From: Lachnospiraceae bacterium
Lineage (GTDB): Bacteria; Bacillota; Clostridia; Lachnospirales; Lachnospiraceae
DNA length: 64,000 nucleotides
Assembly (NCBI GenBank): GCA_024690205.1
Contig: JAILCX010000006.1
Location: 31,325 to 95,324, forward strand
Reading direction: 5' to 3'
Part shown: positions 61,401 to 64,000 of the stretch, piece by piece
How the letters are laid out: every line of letters begins with the position of its first letter
Position numbering within the stretch: the first letter of the stretch is position 1
Program-made: the position numbers and the translations under genes
Notes under the pieces: generated by a model
What the model was told of the DNA's origin: nothing
The model's input: only the letters and a program-made list of their open reading frames with translations
Databases searched by the model: none

Positions 61401-63761
61401 AACTTTGAAAATCCGGGATCTGCTGATTATCAGATCCCTACCGATGAAGAACTTTCATGGATCAACAGTTGTCTTTATATTGATGTTCCGAACGGTATCA
61501 CATCGATAGATGCACCCGGCTTTTTCGGTGCTTCCGAAAATACAAGAAATGTAGCGACATATTTCGGTACTGGATCTGAAGGTAAGAAGAGTCGTGACAT
61601 GTGTACAAATACCACGACCGATGTGGACGGTGAGACAACAGTACCCGGATTATTCAGCGGATATTATCAGGATTATACCGATACGCCTCCTTCTACGAAC
61701 GAGCAGGAAGTAAGAGGTAACGACAGGATCCTTTCTGTTTCGCTGGCTTCTGTTAAGTCACTTCCCGATTACTGCTTTGACTCGTGTGAGAGACTTCAGC
61801 AGGTAAATCTCGGACCGAACCTTAGCGAAATGGGTAAGGCTCCTTTCAGAGGATGTGATGAGATAGCCAATATCATCGGTAATGATTCATTCGTAGAGGA
61901 CAATAAGATCCTCTATACCGCTAAAGATGACGGAACATATTCCGTTAAGGAATGTCTGCCTTCAAGAAACGGTCAGATCAATACGGCAAACGATCCCATG
62001 GTTCCCAAGATCAGTGAAATGGAAGAGGGAGCATTTGAAGATTGTGACGGAGTTACGAGAGTTGACCTTACAGACGCTACCAACTTAAAGACTATTCCAA
62101 AGAATGCCTTTAAGAACTGTGATAATTTACAGTTTGTTGCTTTGCCTTATTCGGTAAATAAGATCAATGAAGATGCATTTACCGGAGACACTACTCCGAT
62201 CGAGGTAAAGATACCCGGTGAGGAAGTTGAAATAGCTACAGCTGCATTTGATCATGATCCCAGAAATACCATCTATACAACTCCTGATTCAGCTGCCAGA
62301 AGATATGCTGAGTATTACGGACTTGGATATGAAGAGATTCCCGAGACTTATACGGTAAGGTTTGTAAACAGTCCGTATGCATCCGTTGATCCCAATACTG
62401 TACTTGGTGAGTATACGGGATTGGTTGCAGGTGCGAACCTTACGGCTGAAGCAGAAGAACTTAAAGAGAAATATAACGTATATAAATGGTCTTCTGATGC
62501 GTATAAGAATGTATCAGGCGGCGATCCGGTTATCATAATTCAGGCTATTTATTCAGATTCAATGATCACCGTAACCTTCCAGGATGATCTTGATGAGACA
62601 TGGGAGAAGGTTGTTGAAGTTAAGTATGGCGGCAAGATATTTGCTCCACAGCCTCCCACACATGCCGGTTATACATTTATGAAGTGGTCACCTTCATCAA
62701 GAGATTTCGATTACGAAAATGTTACCAAGGAAGCTGTTATCACGGCACTTTATGTTCCCAACAATAACGGCGGCGGTGGCGGCGGTGGCGGAAGCTCCGA
62801 AGCTACACCTACTCCTACCGGAGGAAACGGTGGAGGATCTTCAAGCAGTGCAACTGCAACACCTAAGCCTGGAAGCGGTTCAGAGGATAACACGAAGAAG
62901 TATACCGTTACTGTTTCAGGCGGATCAGGAACAGGTACATATGCAGCAGGTGCAATAGTTCCCATCAACGCATATGACATGGGATCGGGACAGACCTTTG
63001 ATAAATGGACAACATCAACTGCAGGTGTTGGATTCGCCAATGCAACATCACCTTCCACATACTTTGTAATGCCTGCAAACAATGTTGCTGTAACTGCCAC
63101 ATATAAAGCCGGTGGAAGCGGAAGTGCTACGTCATCAGGCTCGGGTAACGGCTCAAGCAGCACTAAGAGCGGAACCGCTAATCCCGGTGGCTCTACGACA
63201 GTTGATATTACTAAGAGCGGTATCTCAAACAGGAACGTTGCCGGTGCTACGGTATCCGGATCTACCGATAACTTTATCGTTAAGATAACTGATGACCAGT
63301 ATGCAGCAGATATGGCACTCCAGGCTCTGCAGAATGCATTTGGCGATATAACGAGGATCAAGTATCTTCCTATGGATATCTCTTTGTATGATTCAACCGG
63401 AAGAACAAAGATCACCGATACGCAGGGACTTGCCGTAGGCATAACGATGCCTCTTCCCGATGATCTTGCCACATATGCAGGTAATAACATGATCGCATCG
63501 GTTGAAAACGGGGTTCTCGATAATCTGAACTCAAGGTTTACGACTGTAAACGGAGTACCTTGTATAAGCTTCACCGCTACTCACTTCAGTCCTTATGTTA
63601 TCTATGTTGATACAGCTAACCTTACCGAATCAACCATAGATTACACACCTAAGACGGGAGATCCCATACATCCCAAGTGGTTCCTTTCTATAGGCCTTGC
63701 AGCGGTTGCTGTTGTAATGTTCTTTAAGAAGGACAGGAAGGTTAAGGTTACACCTGCTTAA
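58404..63761 (+). CDS. giant BspA-like leucine-rich-repeat surface protein with TPKTG sorting signal
   Basis: A 1785-residue exported protein. A long basic start (about 1-38) leads into a signal helix (IAGLFMASAIVVAAIPVQGIQA). Irregular LRR_5/BspA repeats (patterns such as IGDGAFEHSFVESVTF and GAEAFENCDKLTSVTFP) occur in about 400-560, 700-800 and 1090-1310, separated by unique aromatic-rich blocks. Then come an InlB/Flg_new-like repeat (about 1390-1450), Gly/Ser/Thr/Pro linkers, a beta-domain ending FVMPANNVAVTATYK, and a final domain. The C-terminus is a wall-anchor signal: T1748-P-K-T-G1752, hydrophobic helix, KKDRK. Adhesion to host or plant material is usual for the family. GAGGAGTTGAAA precedes ATG 58404. 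Confidence 0.88.
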   Translation: MAVSENRRTNVSAEGKTTTGTEKKPKRHMKKQVRRTIAGLFMASAIVVAAIPVQGIQASTEKVNDPANPDTRGAMPAYDATGKDLTLDFSAELTPGTKTKYKSYSTRQLSDGTWSWSWMFEYYLEQIATGTPPYPQYGIISQYNSIYPEENITVSNRAYTDYYTLTPAQFDAFYNDANLGGKTFTITYNNWKSVKHEAGTNENVSWFQQYNSDQYNEFDTLCEDFYGRWNDWKARHDVWAAEEPAYTTWVNNKNAYAASHTPDELATWLTLNPAPPMTYDTEPIEPTDIPADISCVPRTSFSDDKKKSFICDFVHDKYADPAYSTALASYGPLPGSGYTLVSVADNVNTYTDPSITHYIFMAKGGTPAGDACNDNNDFLVKTASKEIIGIAACTYDSSGTATGSFANISNVKTLTLPAEIKYIGDGAFEHSFVESVTFENVENIGNRAFKDCPQLQTISLSGTKKIGAEAFENCDKLTSVTFPWSVDTIGYGAFANNDKMTDVNLNAVTTECKIYPYAFYNDYGLNNVDMKESTGVKDIGDCAFAIESAPTGSFKRAELPNQITGGTGNALGNFLFAGRNNLEYVKFPTNYGNSNTVTVPNGMFKGCTGLAEVDFTSGQGSTICGNANFEYNGTSFVNSNLFRDVLNPDFFVRGPEKNNAGVKAYPRQSTWKAFTSASDYVPYVYIDSTGKECYEVSDGTYLLQANENGELVSCQLVDTTSTDPIDLVIPKTVGDYEVKTIADGCFDDTTLRNRIRSITIEDNSLTGLDANVFKGLPNCEWVSIGNAVSSIGENAFADCNKLENVYFSTPLVGYDGFTIGKDAFKTGSGALTFHGDIAENYAPFTFATGKDTGKIDDNGKRVCYKTNSPTFLTCMYDNKTDEVVLLDYPKYNELDTRNAKHNDQMESFYYDSCGSSPAYDNDRDTFYDAWIRAHNGDTTADVVANSAESKDNAFYGPWLNSTSFDAYWTAHSSDPDYTGFTKPAAPTDYFTKFPYSILDNFENPGSADYQIPTDEELSWINSCLYIDVPNGITSIDAPGFFGASENTRNVATYFGTGSEGKKSRDMCTNTTTDVDGETTVPGLFSGYYQDYTDTPPSTNEQEVRGNDRILSVSLASVKSLPDYCFDSCERLQQVNLGPNLSEMGKAPFRGCDEIANIIGNDSFVEDNKILYTAKDDGTYSVKECLPSRNGQINTANDPMVPKISEMEEGAFEDCDGVTRVDLTDATNLKTIPKNAFKNCDNLQFVALPYSVNKINEDAFTGDTTPIEVKIPGEEVEIATAAFDHDPRNTIYTTPDSAARRYAEYYGLGYEEIPETYTVRFVNSPYASVDPNTVLGEYTGLVAGANLTAEAEELKEKYNVYKWSSDAYKNVSGGDPVIIIQAIYSDSMITVTFQDDLDETWEKVVEVKYGGKIFAPQPPTHAGYTFMKWSPSSRDFDYENVTKEAVITALYVPNNNGGGGGGGGSSEATPTPTGGNGGGSSSSATATPKPGSGSEDNTKKYTVTVSGGSGTGTYAAGAIVPINAYDMGSGQTFDKWTTSTAGVGFANATSPSTYFVMPANNVAVTATYKAGGSGSATSSGSGNGSSSTKSGTANPGGSTTVDITKSGISNRNVAGATVSGSTDNFIVKITDDQYAADMALQALQNAFGDITRIKYLPMDISLYDSTGRTKITDTQGLAVGITMPLPDDLATYAGNNMIASVENGVLDNLNSRFTTVNGVPCISFTATHFSPYVIYVDTANLTESTIDYTPKTGDPIHPKWFLSIGLAAVAVVMFFKKDRKVKVTPA

Positions 63762-63767
63762 GACAAT

Positions 63768-64000
63768 ATGAAAAAAGCACTGCGGACAATTGGAGCGTTG
63801 CTCTTGATAACGGCATTGGTTGTTTCGCTGATACCTGAATCAGATGTGGAGGCGGTTTCCTCCGCATCTGATTTTCAAATATCGGGAGACAGACTTGTGA
63901 AATATAACGGCACGGCTGAGATCGTGTCTGTTCCCGATGAAGTAAAGATCATCGGTGAAGAAGCTTTTGCCGACAATAATTATATTGTTAAGGTAAATAC
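63768..64000 (+). CDS. second BspA-like secreted protein, cut by window end
   Basis: The first 77 codons of a gene that runs past the right edge. It starts MKKALRTIGALLLITALVV, a signal peptide, and by residue 50 shows the BspA-type repeat pattern VSVPDEVKIIGEEAFADN. It begins six bases after the stop of the giant BspA-like gene, so the two are probably one transcript. I see only a weak ribosome site. Whether it also carries a sorting signal cannot be seen. Confidence 0.75.
   Translation, partial: MKKALRTIGALLLITALVVSLIPESDVEAVSSASDFQISGDRLVKYNGTAEIVSVPDEVKIIGEEAFADNNYIVKVN

Noticed and set aside
59650..62250. DNA repeats or a CRISPR array within the BspA-like gene
   Set aside because: Repeats are protein-level and irregular (leucine-rich-repeat consensus), without identical direct repeats or spacers.
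62750..63574. 274-codon open frame on the minus strand
   Set aside because: It lies wholly within the Gly/Ser/Thr-rich end of the BspA-like gene; its Pro/Val-rich product is what the reverse complement of such repeats gives. No ribosome site or family match.
1..64000. Prophage, insertion sequence, integrative element or defence island
   Set aside because: No transposase, integrase, phage structural or nuclease-defence genes; gene order and codon use look uniform throughout.

Overview
The window reads as chromosomal core DNA of an anaerobic Firmicute, most likely a Lachnospiraceae (Butyrivibrio/Pseudobutyrivibrio-like) bacterium. The reasons are low-to-moderate GC by eye, strong AGGAGG-type ribosome sites, a complete rnfCDGEAB operon, a biotin-dependent Na+-pumping decarboxylase cluster, ATP-dependent PckA, short cmk-ispH-rpsA and era-recO strings, a class B sortase and giant BspA-type leucine-rich-repeat proteins. 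This placement is inference from gene content; no rRNA is present. I see no prophage, insertion sequence, tRNA or CRISPR. Genes are densely packed and almost all lie on the + strand; only yprB-like (28229-29332) and apbE (34561-35550) are on the minus strand. No gene-free stretch exceeds 300 bases. The longest (42087-42382) holds a terminator and a probable 6S RNA.

Layout. 1-12946: a secreted DUF5722-like protein, a rhomboid-like membrane protein with a zinc-ribbon tail, a sigma-like protein, a small unknown, an M16C peptidase, era, recO, a lipoprotein, glyQS and alaS. 13048-16284: rpsU, a membrane phosphoesterase, deoC, scpA and scpB. 16460-21732: carboxyltransferase, OadG, biotin carrier, OadB and the 5S-type carboxyltransferase, followed by a TetR gene. 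22536-28178: RpiR regulator, BaiN-like flavoprotein, cmk, ispH, rpsA and cheR. 28229-35550: an RNase H-like exonuclease, the Rnf operon and apbE. 35572-43279: an anchored GH25-like protein with degraded active site, an AP2/HNH-like protein, thrC, a response regulator with GGDEF, pckA, 6S RNA and YihY. 43331-49286: pheST, M18 aminopeptidase and queA. 49360-58121: PilZ, an EF-G paralogue, leuS, sortase B, rlmH, a TIM-barrel glycosidase-like protein and a small unknown. 58404-64000: a 1785-residue BspA-like surface protein and the start of a second one.

How parts may work together. Rnf (ferredoxin:NAD+ oxidoreductase, flavinylated by the neighbouring ApbE) and the biotin-dependent decarboxylase both couple carbon or electron flow to an ion gradient, and PckA supplies or consumes oxaloacetate. 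The window therefore holds much of a Na+/H+-based energy economy. The GGDEF response regulator and the PilZ protein give a potential c-di-GMP source and receptor. Sortase B and the TPKTG-ended BspA protein may form an enzyme-substrate pair. The most unusual items are proteins that look like enzymes without their active sites (rhomboid-like, sigma-like, GH25-like, second GGDEF domain), the two-AP2-domain protein, the transcarboxylase/Na+ pump hybrid cluster and the Cys-rich tail on RnfE.
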